From NCBI GenBank assembly GCA_900074725.1, contig LT598458.1, forward strand, positions 1,178,001 through 1,242,000: a stretch of DNA of 64,000 nucleotides, read 5' to 3'. How positions within the stretch are numbered: the first letter of the stretch is position 1; every line of letters begins with the position of its first letter. The stretch is from Lachancea dasiensis (taxonomy: Eukaryota; Ascomycota; Saccharomycetes; Saccharomycetales; Saccharomycetaceae). Below, one piece after another: positions 50,631 through 61,889 of this stretch. A program made the translations under genes and the position numbers. The notes beneath the pieces were generated by a model. The model had not been told where the DNA came from and did not search any database. It was given only the letters and a program-made list of their open reading frames with translations.

Positions 50631-51263
50631 TTATCCGGAATCCAGTTCCCCCTCCAGAAAGTTGACCAATTGCCCAAGTTTTTGTAAATTGGCTCTATTA
50701 CGCGGCAGTTGCTCCTTGACTTCCGCCAAGTTGGTAAGAGCTTCCATATAGTCCTCTCGAAATTCAGGAACGGTGGTCAGAGCCGGCCCTTCTTCTTCGA
50801 TGCTTTCTCCCAGGTCACTATCGTTCGGAAGTCCCTCTATGAGACGGTCTGCAATCTTTAAAACCTCCTGGGCCTCAGACTTGTAAGACTCACACAGCTT
50901 ACGGGGAGCTTCGCGGCGAAGCTGTGCAACTTTCACCGTTTGGTCCTCCCACTCCTGGTACTTCTGTCGAACTTGTTCATTAAGAGCCAAATCAAACGGC
51001 TCCACAAATTGTTCTTGTGAACGTGCCAAAATGTCGGCCATGGAAGCGCTTTCTTTCACATTCACTACACGCAAGGAGCCGGAGGCCGCTTCCATCGCCT
51101 CAACTAAATATTTCTGCAACTGCAGCAAAACCTCGCCTTTGACGGAGTCCTGCTCCTGGGGTAAATGCAGAGCCACTTTCTCGTCTAGTATAGTTTGAAA
51201 TTGTGTGTAGAGTGATCGAAGCTGTTCCGAAGTGACATCTAGCTTGGAAGGCTGGGTTGACAT
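50631..51263 (-). CDS. NSL1: Kinetochore MIND complex subunit Nsl1
   Basis: The protein has 210 residues from the ATG at 51263 (MSTQPSKLDVTSEQLRSLYTQF), close to the 216 of S. cerevisiae Nsl1. It is nearly all helical with heptad-like coiled-coil stretches, as expected of a rod-shaped Mis12/MIND subunit that links the inner kinetochore to Ndc80 and Spc105. Sequence identity in this family is low, so the call leans on size, helix content and exact synteny between SSO1 and VMA11 (YPL232W-YPL234C). Confidence 0.82.
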   Translation of the reverse strand: MSTQPSKLDVTSEQLRSLYTQFQTILDEKVALHLPQEQDSVKGEVLLQLQKYLVEAMEAASGSLRVVNVKESASMADILARSQEQFVEPFDLALNEQVRQKYQEWEDQTVKVAQLRREAPRKLCESYKSEAQEVLKIADRLIEGLPNDSDLGESIEEEGPALTTVPEFREDYMEALTNLAEVKEQLPRNRANLQKLGQLVNFLEGELDSG

Positions 51264-52043
51264 CTTCACGGTGGAGTCCTCTGCGCTGACAGGGCTGAGT
51301 TGTGTACGCCGTGGGCCTCTCTATCGAGCGCGGGCTTTGAATGACGATAGCTCCGAGCTCTGCTTGTCTATGTGTGCCCATTGGTTCCAGTAACTAGGTT
51401 AGACGTTTGATATTAATGCGGTCTAAACACAGCCATGACGTTGACAGTGATATGTGATTGTCGAACACTTTGACTGACTTCCGTCAGTAGACTGAGGACC
51501 AGTTGCTCAAAAGCTTCTAGGGGCCCGGTGCCTTTACCTTTGGAGCAGGGCATTGAGATCTAAAACTTTTGTTAGCTGCTTCAAGTGCTCAAGGTTTGGC
51601 ATAATAATTCCAACGATGATCCCCGAAATTTTCAATAACATCAAAAAGTTGAGCATTAGAAAGCACACCTGCTAGTCCTGGCCTCCTAGTCTTGCAAAAG
51701 TTTGGGAGTAGAGTCTTCTTAGGATCCGGCCTGTGAGAGAGGTTTGCATTGGGATGCTACTTATATGGTTCGATTGCTGTCAGCGTAGTAATTTGATCAA
51801 AAATAAAGCACACGGGCTCAACAAAAGCAGGAATAATGCTGTATAAGAGAAGAGGTGTCAGAAACTTGGGAAAAGTGTCTACGTCTGTACCTTGTTTTTA
51901 CTAAAGATGGTATTCTGTCACCCGTTCGTCATACATGATGTTAAAGTCCTAATAATTTCGACCCTCTTCTAACTGAATACACTAAATACTCAGGGTTGAA
52001 AAGATAGCGATAGCCACACCCTTAGAGATTCCACCCGTTTGAA
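51264..52043. other. Divergent NSL1/VMA11 promoter region
   Basis: The 780-base divergent spacer carries no recognisable gene. It should hold both promoters. I saw no clear regulon motif. Confidence 0.5.
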
Positions 52044-52538
52044 ATGTCTCAGGTATTGGCCAGCGATGACTATTCCCCTCTATTTGCGCCGTTCTTCGGT
52101 TTCGCAGGATGTGCGTTTGCCATGATTTTGTCGTGTATGGGAGCAGCTATAGGGACTGCCAAGTCTGGGATTGGGATCGCCGGTATCGGTACTTTCAAGC
52201 CTGAACTTATCATGAAATCTCTTATACCAGTGGTAATGAGTGGTATTCTAGCTGTTTACGGGTTGGTGGTGGCCGTCTTGATTGCAGGAGGTTTGTCCCC
52301 CACTGAAGAGTACACACTTTTCAACGGGTTCATGCACATGAGTTGCGGGCTGTGCGTTGGTTTCGCGTGTTTGAGCAGTGGCTATGCCATTGGAATTGTT
52401 GGAGATGTCGGTGTGCGTAAGTTCATGCATCAGCCCAGGCTCTTCGTGGGTATCGTGTTGGTTTTGATTTTTGCCGAAGTGCTGGGTCTTTACGGTATGA
52501 TTATCGCGCTCATTCTCAACACCAGAAGCTCCGGTTGA
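52044..52538 (+). CDS. VMA11: V-ATPase proteolipid c' subunit Vma11
   Basis: The protein has 164 residues, the same length as S. cerevisiae Vma11. It forms four membrane helices of the proteolipid family: [73 protein letters not shown] and [23 protein letters not shown]. Glu145 in the last helix is the essential proton-binding residue. The c' subunit shares the rotating V0 ring of the vacuolar proton pump with Vma3 and Vma16. The longer N-terminus ([14 protein letters not shown]) and the synteny (YPL234C beside RVB2) set it apart from Vma3. Confidence 0.95.
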   Translation: MSQVLASDDYSPLFAPFFGFAGCAFAMILSCMGAAIGTAKSGIGIAGIGTFKPELIMKSLIPVVMSGILAVYGLVVAVLIAGGLSPTEEYTLFNGFMHMSCGLCVGFACLSSGYAIGIVGDVGVRKFMHQPRLFVGIVLVLIFAEVLGLYGMIIALILNTRSSG

Positions 52539-52756
52539 ACGTACGTGATAAGAACCAAAATGCCGACTCCATAGTTTGACGCTTAGAGCTATATACAGAA
52601 CTTTAAAATGATATCAAAATCAGAAGCGCAATCAAAACCAATCAATACTTATGAAACTCTAATCTAATCGGGTTCACTCTCCTTACTTTTCGACACGGCC
52701 TTCAAATGTGCTTACGAAGTACTTTTTTTATATTCTTTCTAATGAAATGATTCTAT
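52539..52756. other. Convergent spacer VMA11/RVB2
   Basis: This is an AT-rich 218-base 3'-3' spacer with only terminators expected. Confidence 0.5.
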
Positions 52757-54604
<1,848 letters not shown>

Positions 54605-55645
54605 ATGTCACTGTATTCGGCGTTTTGCTGCTGTTGGGGTCGCCCAGGAGCCTCTTATGTGACAATTAATGGCCAGCGATATGAACTGAAGAGGTTGCTC
54701 GGGGAGAGCTCGTACTCATTTTTATACATGGTGACGTCGCAAGGAGGCGAGTCCTTAGCTTTGAAGAAGACGAGGTGTCCGTTCGGGAGCATCGCATCCC
54801 TGTCGCCCGCGATGAAAGAGGTCAATAACTATAAAAGGTTCCACAGCCCTTACATCGCACAGATCGTGGATTCGCAAGTATGCCAGGAGAAGGACGGTTC
54901 CAAAACTGTATATGTTCTGCTGCCGTTTTTCTTCAGGGGCTCGCTGCAAGATGAGATCAACAGGCACTTGCTGAACTGCACGGAGATGGAAGAACTAGAG
55001 GTGGTGCGGCTGGCCATTGGCATGGCGCGTGGGCTCTTGTGCATTCACGAGGCCAGCTCCAACGACGATTCTGATGTCGCATACTCTATATTATCTGCTC
55101 CATATAACGAGGAAACGTCGTTGCTAAACGATCTGGAGCTGGACACGTTTGGTGAATCACCACAAGCGTATGCTCATCACGATTTCAAGCCCTCGACCGT
55201 GATGATATCGTCGGAGGGAATGCCTGTCATAAGCGATCTAGGGTCGTGCTCAAGAGCTCGGTTGGAGATCGGCTCGCGGCAAACTCTTTTACAGTTTCAG
55301 GAGTGGCGCTCCGAACATTGTTCGCCTGCCTTCACAGCGCCAGAAATCCTAGATGTGCAACTAAAGTCTGTCATCACCGAAAAGTGCGATATATGGTCGC
55401 TAGGCTGCATTATTTACTCCATGTGCTTTGGTATCTCACCTTTTGAGCGCGAGGAGCAGATAAGTGGTGCTTCTATGAGATATGCTATTACAACAGGACA
55501 CTACACGATACCAAGGGATACTCATCGCAATCAGAGGCTTCTGGATATAATCCAAAAGTGTCTGAATATAAATCCCGGGGAACGCCTCTCCGTGGATGAG
55601 GTTTTGGCCGAACTGATGGATCTGCAGGGCGAGTTAGTTTCGTGA
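54605..55645 (+). CDS. ENV7: Env7, NAK-family Ser/Thr kinase of the vacuole membrane
   Basis: The protein has 346 residues (364 in S. cerevisiae). The N-terminal cysteine cluster AFCCCWG (Cys8-10) is the palmitoylation site that anchors the family to the vacuole. The kinase fold has a glycine-loop-like LLGESSYSFLY, the ATP lysine in ESLALKKTR, the catalytic loop HHDFKPSTV in place of HRDLKPxN, and the metal motif DLG in VISDLGSCS. The APE motif follows in FTAPEILDV, with DIWSLGCIIYSM after it. Env7 and its human relative STK16 negatively control vacuole membrane fusion. The usual HRD arginine is replaced by His, which is common in this family. Confidence 0.9.
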   Translation: MSLYSAFCCCWGRPGASYVTINGQRYELKRLLGESSYSFLYMVTSQGGESLALKKTRCPFGSIASLSPAMKEVNNYKRFHSPYIAQIVDSQVCQEKDGSKTVYVLLPFFFRGSLQDEINRHLLNCTEMEELEVVRLAIGMARGLLCIHEASSNDDSDVAYSILSAPYNEETSLLNDLELDTFGESPQAYAHHDFKPSTVMISSEGMPVISDLGSCSRARLEIGSRQTLLQFQEWRSEHCSPAFTAPEILDVQLKSVITEKCDIWSLGCIIYSMCFGISPFEREEQISGASMRYAITTGHYTIPRDTHRNQRLLDIIQKCLNINPGERLSVDEVLAELMDLQGELVS

Positions 55646-55745
55646 CACGTGATTGCACTTTCTTGACATTCTCATATTGAATCCACATGTGTAGATCTTC
55701 GAGCTCATGGCCTCGAGCGCGGAAGCTTGATCACAGATCAAGCAG

Positions 55746-56273
55746 ATGCTCAATCGTACCCAGAGTTTCCAAAATTGTAGAGAGACAGATGTGCCCGGCT
55801 ACAACGACTGTCCAAATTTCATAATTCCGTCAAGGAGGCATACTGGGACGGGCATGAAGAAGGCAGCATCCAATAGCCAGATAGATACGTTTGGTAGTAC
55901 CAAAGTTGCGACAGCTCCCCCGCCAATAATGAGAAGACGAGTAACCAGCCACGGAATCACTTTGTCTGAGGGTGCCTCGACGTCACCAGAACCCTGCAAA
56001 CCAAAATCTGAGATATGGCATGAACTGGACGCGGTTTTGGCACGGGACACCAAACTATCACCTGCTGAATTTCTATACTATAAAAATAAACTTCTGGCAG
56101 GAGTCGACAAGACCTTGGATCAGGAACACGGGCGACAACTTATGGGCCAAGCCTTAGCGTCACTGCAGGATAAAGAAAAAGTATACAAATTACTTGCAGA
56201 CTGGATGATGGCGGATACGTCAACAAGCACATGGATTCCGTCGCTGCGGAAAATTGTGGCTAACTTGAAATAA
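55746..56273 (+). CDS. ADD37: Add37-like protein of unknown biochemical function
   Basis: The protein has 175 residues. A Ser/Thr/Arg-rich N-terminal half with possible phosphorylation sites (RRRVTSHGIT) is followed by a compact helical C-terminal half (LSPAEFLYYKNKLLAGVDKTLDQEHGRQLMGQALASLQ). No signal peptide or membrane segment is seen. S. cerevisiae ADD37 (YMR184W, 198 residues) lies on the plus strand between SSO2 and RTP1 and has been linked to ER-associated degradation. This gene has the same strand and order relative to RTP1 and HSP90. A CACGTGAT site at 55646-55653, starting right after the ENV7 stop codon, is about 95 bases upstream of the ATG. The call is mainly by synteny. Confidence 0.72.
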   Translation: MLNRTQSFQNCRETDVPGYNDCPNFIIPSRRHTGTGMKKAASNSQIDTFGSTKVATAPPPIMRRRVTSHGITLSEGASTSPEPCKPKSEIWHELDAVLARDTKLSPAEFLYYKNKLLAGVDKTLDQEHGRQLMGQALASLQDKEKVYKLLADWMMADTSTSTWIPSLRKIVANLK

Positions 56274-56572
56274 ATAATAAAATGCAGCGTTTCGTGGACT
56301 CAGCGTTTACATAGAGTAGGTAGGCAGGCTTCTTCTCGCTTGTTTTGCAGAAAAACAACGAGGGAACCCTCGTATGAGATCCACGCTGGTGTTGCCTGCG
56401 AAAGAAAGTCAATTCTTGATATCTAATTAAAAATGATGTGCAAACGGTAAAAATGGGAGCGCATGTGAATAATTCTGTACAGAAACGTTGGATGGAAAAT
56501 TCTACTGGCGCTACTGTTGTTTTTCCTTTGGCTGCTATTGTATTCCTTGTTTTATGACTTTGTGAAACCATT

Positions 56573-57454
56573 CTACATTTTCTTTCTCTTACCCACAATG
56601 GCCTGGAAACCGGTCTTGATGGAAGAGACCGATCTCGTGGAACCACAGCTCTTGCATACCAAGAAAAACAATCTGTTGGATTGTTCCTTGCGTAGATCGG
56701 TATTGATGCTCTTACAGGTCTTGCACGTAACGTATTCCAAGATGTAGCGTCTCAGGACATTTTCCATTTGCTTGGGCATAAACTTACCCTTCATGACCAG
56801 CCGCTTCTGACCGTCCACGGAACCAGACGTACCCAATTCCGCAAACAGATACTGGATAAGATGTTCTGGGTTTCGCTGCAGCTTTTCGGAGATCTCTTGG
56901 ATGTTGCAGAAGATGGTCTTCTTACCGTCACGCTGACACACCGGAGGAGGAATCCTGAACTTGGGCCCACTTCTGTCGCCCGCTAGCTCTGGATTGTTTG
57001 TCCTCAATGTTTGGAAAAACCTCGATAGCAGGTCCTGGTATGGCAAACCGGCGTCTTGTTGTAGAGCAGAATCCTCGCCCGGTACAAGTGAGGCCTCCCT
57101 GCTGCTGAGATTGCTGTCAGCACCCTCGCCTGGCGTCGAAACACCGGCCTTCGCCAATTGTTTTTCGAAATCATCCAGACTGCTTTCCTTGGACTTCTTC
57201 TTCTTTTTCTTCAGTTTCAACTCGCCCAAAGCCGCATCAACCTCGTCCACAGCTTCCTGTACATCGCTGGCGTCCTTGACTGCCTCCTTGGATTTCTTCT
57301 TCTTCTTTTTTAGCCCAGAAAACAGGTCATCCGCACCGGCTTCCGATGTGGGTGTCTCTGCACCGTTTACGTCCTCAGGGCTCACTGCCTTCTTGACCTT
57401 CTTCTTCTTTTTCAAGCTGGGATCAAAACCCAATTCGTTTGCTAGATCTGACAT
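56573..57454 (-). CDS. SUI3: Translation initiation factor eIF2 beta subunit
   Basis: The protein has 293 residues (285 in S. cerevisiae). The N-terminal half has three lysine blocks (KKKKKVKK, KKKKKKSK, KLKKKKKKSK), the K-boxes that bind eIF5 and eIF2B-epsilon. The C-terminal core contains RFFQTLRTNNPELAGDR, the eIF2-gamma-binding helix, then the alpha/beta domain and a CxxC...CxxC zinc ribbon (CKTCKS...CKSCGS). eIF2 brings initiator tRNA-Met to the 40S ribosome. Known suppressor mutations that relax start-codon choice map to the zinc ribbon in S. cerevisiae. Synteny with ENV7 and YAR1 matches YPL236-YPL239. Confidence 0.97.
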   Translation of the reverse strand: MSDLANELGFDPSLKKKKKVKKAVSPEDVNGAETPTSEAGADDLFSGLKKKKKKSKEAVKDASDVQEAVDEVDAALGELKLKKKKKKSKESSLDDFEKQLAKAGVSTPGEGADSNLSSREASLVPGEDSALQQDAGLPYQDLLSRFFQTLRTNNPELAGDRSGPKFRIPPPVCQRDGKKTIFCNIQEISEKLQRNPEHLIQYLFAELGTSGSVDGQKRLVMKGKFMPKQMENVLRRYILEYVTCKTCKSINTDLRKEQSNRLFFLVCKSCGSTRSVSSIKTGFQAIVGKRKKM

Positions 57455-57776
57455 CCTGTGCTACTCCGTCGACGACAAACGAAAATTCAAGTGCAGTAGC
57501 TTGCGGTTCAAGTGTCTAATTCTCTATTAAAGCTATAATTCTTTGATTTGTCTGTATTTTCTTCCAAAAATTTTCTTAGGTGAAAAAACGGCTAGTCCTT
57601 CGTACAACAGGACATTCGCAGTGAGGCCGGGTAACCGTGGAAGAACCGCGGATCTAACGAGCCATTCGGTGGCTCGATGCTGGCAGGAGGGTCCACAATG
57701 GCATTCTGCATCGGGATCGTCGTCTTCGGTACGCCTAGCCCATCCTTTCGCTTGTGGGTGTTCTTTCACGGTGATT
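57455..57776. other. SUI3 promoter / YAR1 3' end
   Basis: This is a 322-base spacer between tandem minus-strand genes. No additional feature is recognised. Confidence 0.5.
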
Positions 57777-58373
57777 TTACTTCCCTCCCTCTTTCTCGAG
57801 ACTCAGCTTCTGAGTTTCCAGTCTGAGCGCTTCTGTGGCATCTTTGGTGACCTGCTCGACCTCCGTTCCCTCGCTGTACTGCACTGTGTCCTCCACAGGC
57901 CCGTCCGAACCCTGTGCTTCCGGCTCGACGTCGTATTTCTGCAGGTAGAACGTCTCGACGGCGTCGTGCGACCCGCGCTCAGCCTCGAAGATCGCATCGT
58001 GGTCAAACGAGTTTCTCAAGAACGGATCGGCCCCCAGCTTGTCGCACAGCAGCTGCACGCACTCCAGTTTCCCGTTGAGCGACGCCCAGTGCAGCGCGGT
58101 GTTGCCGGTCTCGTTTGTTGCATTCACCCACTTTGTGCGCTCGCTAACATCGCTCACTAGCGACGCGAGATACTCTACCACTTCTACGTGGCCGTTGGCA
58201 GCCGCCATGTGCAATGGCGTGCTTTTGGTGTCGGCATCCTTGCAGGTCAAGATCAACTTAGGATCCACCAGGTTGCTGAAAATGTCCCGGAGAGACTCCA
58301 AGTCCCCACTTCTCGCGTCCAGGATGATCGCGTCTTGGTCTTCTTGATCTAGTGGTTCGGTGTGGAGGCCCAT
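57777..58373 (-). CDS. YAR1: Yar1, ankyrin-repeat chaperone of ribosomal protein Rps3
   Basis: The protein has 198 residues from the ATG at 58373 (MGLHTEPLDQEDQDAII); S. cerevisiae Yar1 has 200. The frame is open further upstream but without an ATG. Ankyrin repeats are seen as DAIILDARSGDLESLRDIF, TPLHMAAANGHVEVVEYLASL and TALHWASLNGKLECVQLLCDKLGADPFLRN. A less regular fourth helix pair and an acidic, unstructured C-terminus follow. Yar1 binds new Rps3 and keeps it soluble on its way to the nucleus. PAC and RRPE-like sites in its promoter fit ribosome-biogenesis control. Confidence 0.93.
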   Translation of the reverse strand: MGLHTEPLDQEDQDAIILDARSGDLESLRDIFSNLVDPKLILTCKDADTKSTPLHMAAANGHVEVVEYLASLVSDVSERTKWVNATNETGNTALHWASLNGKLECVQLLCDKLGADPFLRNSFDHDAIFEAERGSHDAVETFYLQKYDVEPEAQGSDGPVEDTVQYSEGTEVEQVTKDATEALRLETQKLSLEKEGGK

Positions 58374-58403
58374 TAGCTTCTGTGTTGGAGGATGCGATGG
58401 TGT

Positions 58404-58438
58404 GCGATGAGCTAGTTGGCTCAAATATTGGAAAATTT
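58404..58438 (-). promoter_or_regulatory. YAR1 promoter PAC and RRPE-like sites
   Basis: The PAC box GCGATGAGCT at 58404-58413 lies 31 bases before the YAR1 ATG, closer than usual. GAAAATTT at 58431-58438 is one A short of the RRPE consensus. The pair is typical of ribosome-biogenesis genes. Confidence 0.55.
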
Positions 58439-58583
58439 GAAGAGTATGTATGGTCGTTATGAGTGACGTTTAAAATCTATATATTCAATACGTATATTAA
58501 TTAAACAAAGGCGGCAAACTGGTACCATCCTTGGTAAAGAGTTGTCGTCTGTGAGTTAGCAGTCTTTACACGGCTTAGATAAG

Positions 58584-60403
58584 ATGACTGATACGAATGT
58601 CCCTAATTTCTTGGATCGGAAGCCAGATTTCACGAACGACACGCCATTGGATCGATTTTTCGACGAATTCCAAGCCGAGATCATCGCTAAGATTTCCGAA
58701 GACCTTACAGTCTCAGTGTATGCAGAGGCCGGTTTTGCGTCGAACGGAGAGTTTGTTAGTGAACTCCTGCGAAGACTGGAGCTTTTGAATGGCGTGGTCC
58801 TGCAGTCCGCCAAGCAGACAGAAAACGCGGCGAAACTAGTACCAATCTCGCTGCACGACATGAAATACTTTGACGTCCTGGTAAACATGATTGTGATCCA
58901 TGGGGTTTACGCGAATCTTCCCGCTGGAGTCGGAATTCCGTTGAACCAGCGACGGATTGACAGTTTTCGGAAGGCTGACAAAAAGTATGTGGCCTGCAAC
59001 GGTGGAGGAGACGGAGTTGCGGAGAGGCTCGGTAACCTGCGACTCGTGGTTGAATGCCTTTGCAGGGTGCTGAGCTGTGCACCGCTAAAGGAGAATGTCG
59101 TAGGGAGCCTGCTCCTGAAAGGTGCAGGTTACACAGACTTGGTCACCGCACTTGTGGTGCTCTGCTGCCAGAGCCTGCCGGAGCATCTTCGCTATTCTGC
59201 TATGTTTGATAAGATGGAAGGGTTGCAAGAGACCTACCAGCTGTTCTCTCTTTATTCATTGCTGGTACATACAACTAGTGACCAGCCCATGCGTGAATTT
59301 GTACTTTCTAAGCTCTCGACGCTGCCAGTTAGAAGAGAAAACGGGGTCATAAGTCTGGTGGATTTTGTCGTTGGGGTACGCGAGGACGAAGAGATTGACT
59401 CGAGCAAGTACAATCGTGTCAGTCAAATTTTGGTTGCCAAGCCCAAATCCATGACCAGTGTGGAATATTTTACCAAGCTGTTCGGCCAGATCTACGACGG
59501 GCTCACATATATCAACAAACCTATTCTGGTAAGCTGTCTGAGCCATGTGCTGAATGAATTCTATTTCAGAAATAAAAGAATAGTTCACGACTTTTTGTTC
59601 AAGAGGATCGCCAGAGTTATCTATAACGAAGATTTGCAAGAAATTTCCGCAAAAGAATTGAACAACACCTTCAACGTTTTGATATCGCTCTCTAAGAATC
59701 CAGGCATCGAGCTGACTCATGACCTTGCCCATTTTGGGACACACAATTTCTACCTTACGTTGTGGATTTACAGTTTGTTTTTGAAGAAAAATCAGAAACT
59801 GCCACCGCAGAATAAGACGGGCCCTCCCAGTAGTCAGTATTGCATGGTAGTTCTGTCTCTGTTGAGGACTTACTTAACGATTAACTCTGATTATGCTGCA
59901 TTGAATATGATTGTTGCAAACTTGGTCAATTTTGATCATGAAAAATGGGGATATGGCATTGATCTGGAGACTCAGCTACCTTACGTCAAGCTTCTAAATC
60001 ATCCCGATATTGAACAAGAGTTGAAGACTCTACAGGTTGATGACGCAAAAAAGCTACAAAATGTTCAACAAGTATTTCTAGACATCGATCTAGCTATAGA
60101 ACACTTTGTGGAGCTCTTAAAACTACTGAACGAACCCGAAGTGATCAAAAATGTCTTTCTGTCAGTGCTCAGCCGTTGGGTTGCGAGTACCAAGAAGGCT
60201 AATGAGGGTGGCTTGTCGGCAGTGGGAGAAGACATTCAAAATAGCCTACTAGTCTTAGTAGACCTTAAGCTGATGGAAAAATTAGATGATACATTCAAAA
60301 GCGATATTATAAGAAAGCCCCGCGATATCCTGGCTATGATAGACGATTTATTCCAACTTCCTGATGTAAAAGAAGATCAGGGAGAGGAGATAGTGCATGA
60401 TTC

Positions 60404-60444
<41 letters not shown>

Positions 60445-61574
60445 GCGATAATGATGAAAAGGCAGACGCTAGCCGTGGCAATCGGGACGAACTTTTCTAC
60501 AACCCTGGCACCACGAGCGTCTACCTCACTCTTCTCAAATTGCTATCCGCCATTCTAACCACAACTTCGTCCCGGGAATTGCATCAATGCCAGGATGTCT
60601 TGAACTCAGTCAAACTATCCTTGGAAAAACGATCGAACGACAGTGAGGCACAGTTACTTGCTCGCAAAATCGAGAACATATTGGAAAGTGGTAACGTCAA
60701 GAAGGCAACTCTCGAGATGCATCGTTCCTTTGATGAGCTGGACAAGGATTACGAGTTTCTGCAGAAAGCCCTTGCTAATATGAATGACGCTTTGGTTCCA
60801 ATTCGGGCTCATGGTCTCTACGAATTACGACAGTTGATCGAGCGTAAGTCCCCTGTGATCGAGTTGCAACGTGTAGTTGAGCTTCATGTACGCCAATTGC
60901 GCGACAAAGAACCCTTTGTTTATCTTAATGCAATCAAGGGCCTATCTGCGCTGTGCGAGCTCGAACCAGAAGAAACAGTGGGGTATTTGGCGGAACTTTA
61001 CGGCAACGAAAATCCCGAATCTAAAAGTGCTCTGTCTTTGGACGACCTACTAAAGATCGGAGAGGTTTTGGTGACCTATATAAGAAATCAGAATGAGTTG
61101 TTCGGTGGGAAGTTGGCCCACCAGATTGTCGCAAGGTGTGTGGATAAGGTGCGACAGTACAAAAAGCTCGACGACCGCGTGCGGATGTCTGCTATGTCAA
61201 TTTTGGGTGTCTGCGTCGAAGTCAACGCTCTGGGGATCCGCAACGATATTTCTGATATTTTAGACTGTGCCGTTGGGATACTCCGATTGGAGAGAACTCC
61301 AGAATTGCATCAGTCGACGCAGTACGAAGGCATCAAAATAACTGAAGACACCTCTAAATTGCTGAGACGTAGCGCTATACACCTTCTTAAAGATCTTCTG
61401 CAGCATGGTGGGGCTGAATTACTCCCTGCGACCCTATCCATTTCACAGCTGCTCGGTTTATTGAATCACGTTAAGTCTACTGACCCGGACTATTTAGTCT
61501 ACGAGCAAGCTGATGCACTGCTACAATCCATCGAAAGCATGAAAACAGAAATACACGAGCTATCTTACCATTAA
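58584..61574 (+). CDS. RTP1: Rtp1, RNA polymerase II nuclear-import factor
   Basis: The protein has 996 residues (981 in S. cerevisiae YMR185W) and is helical throughout with HEAT/ARM-like repeats, clearest near the C-terminus (ALVPIRAHGLYELRQLIERK, PFVYLNAIKGLSALCELEPEETVGYLAELY). It belongs to the Tango6/Rtp1 family. Rtp1 binds RNA polymerase II subunits and nucleoporins and helps import the assembled polymerase. A run of 13 aspartates splits the two halves. Synteny with ADD37 and HSP90 matches YMR184W-YMR186W. Confidence 0.9.
60405..60443 (+). repeat. In-frame (GAT)13 microsatellite in RTP1
   Basis: Thirteen uninterrupted GAT triplets encode an Asp13 tract in the acidic linker of Rtp1. 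The lack of synonymous GAC codons suggests recent slippage and likely length variation between strains. Confidence 0.95.
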
Positions 61575-61722
61575 CAACAGCACGACAACTTTGGGACTTC
61601 TATTCCAATGCCAACGGTGGCTTACATTAACTTACTAGAGCCTCAAGCCTTAGAGAATTTACCAGAAAGGTTTAGATATTTTTGTCACTTTGTACTATAC
61701 TGACAACAGTGAGAATGGTTTT

Positions 61723-61785
61723 TTCTAGAAAGTTCGCTGTCAATACAAATTTCCACAAACTCTCCCGGAATTTGGAGTATTTAAA
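61723..61785 (+). promoter_or_regulatory. HSP82 promoter: heat-shock element and TATA-like box
   Basis: A perfect three-unit heat-shock element TTCTAGAAAGTTC lies at 61723-61735, about 160 bases before the ATG. A TATTTAAA box is at 61778-61785, about 105 bases before it. Hsf1 binding at such inverted nGAAn units is well established for HSP90 genes in yeast. Confidence 0.85.
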
Positions 61786-61889
61786 GGACACGAGATTTAA
61801 TGGCTTCAGCAGTAATATTGCAAATCAATTCAATTGCAAAAGGTTAGATTTCATTTTCCCGAAAACACGCCCCATCATCTTCCTACACA

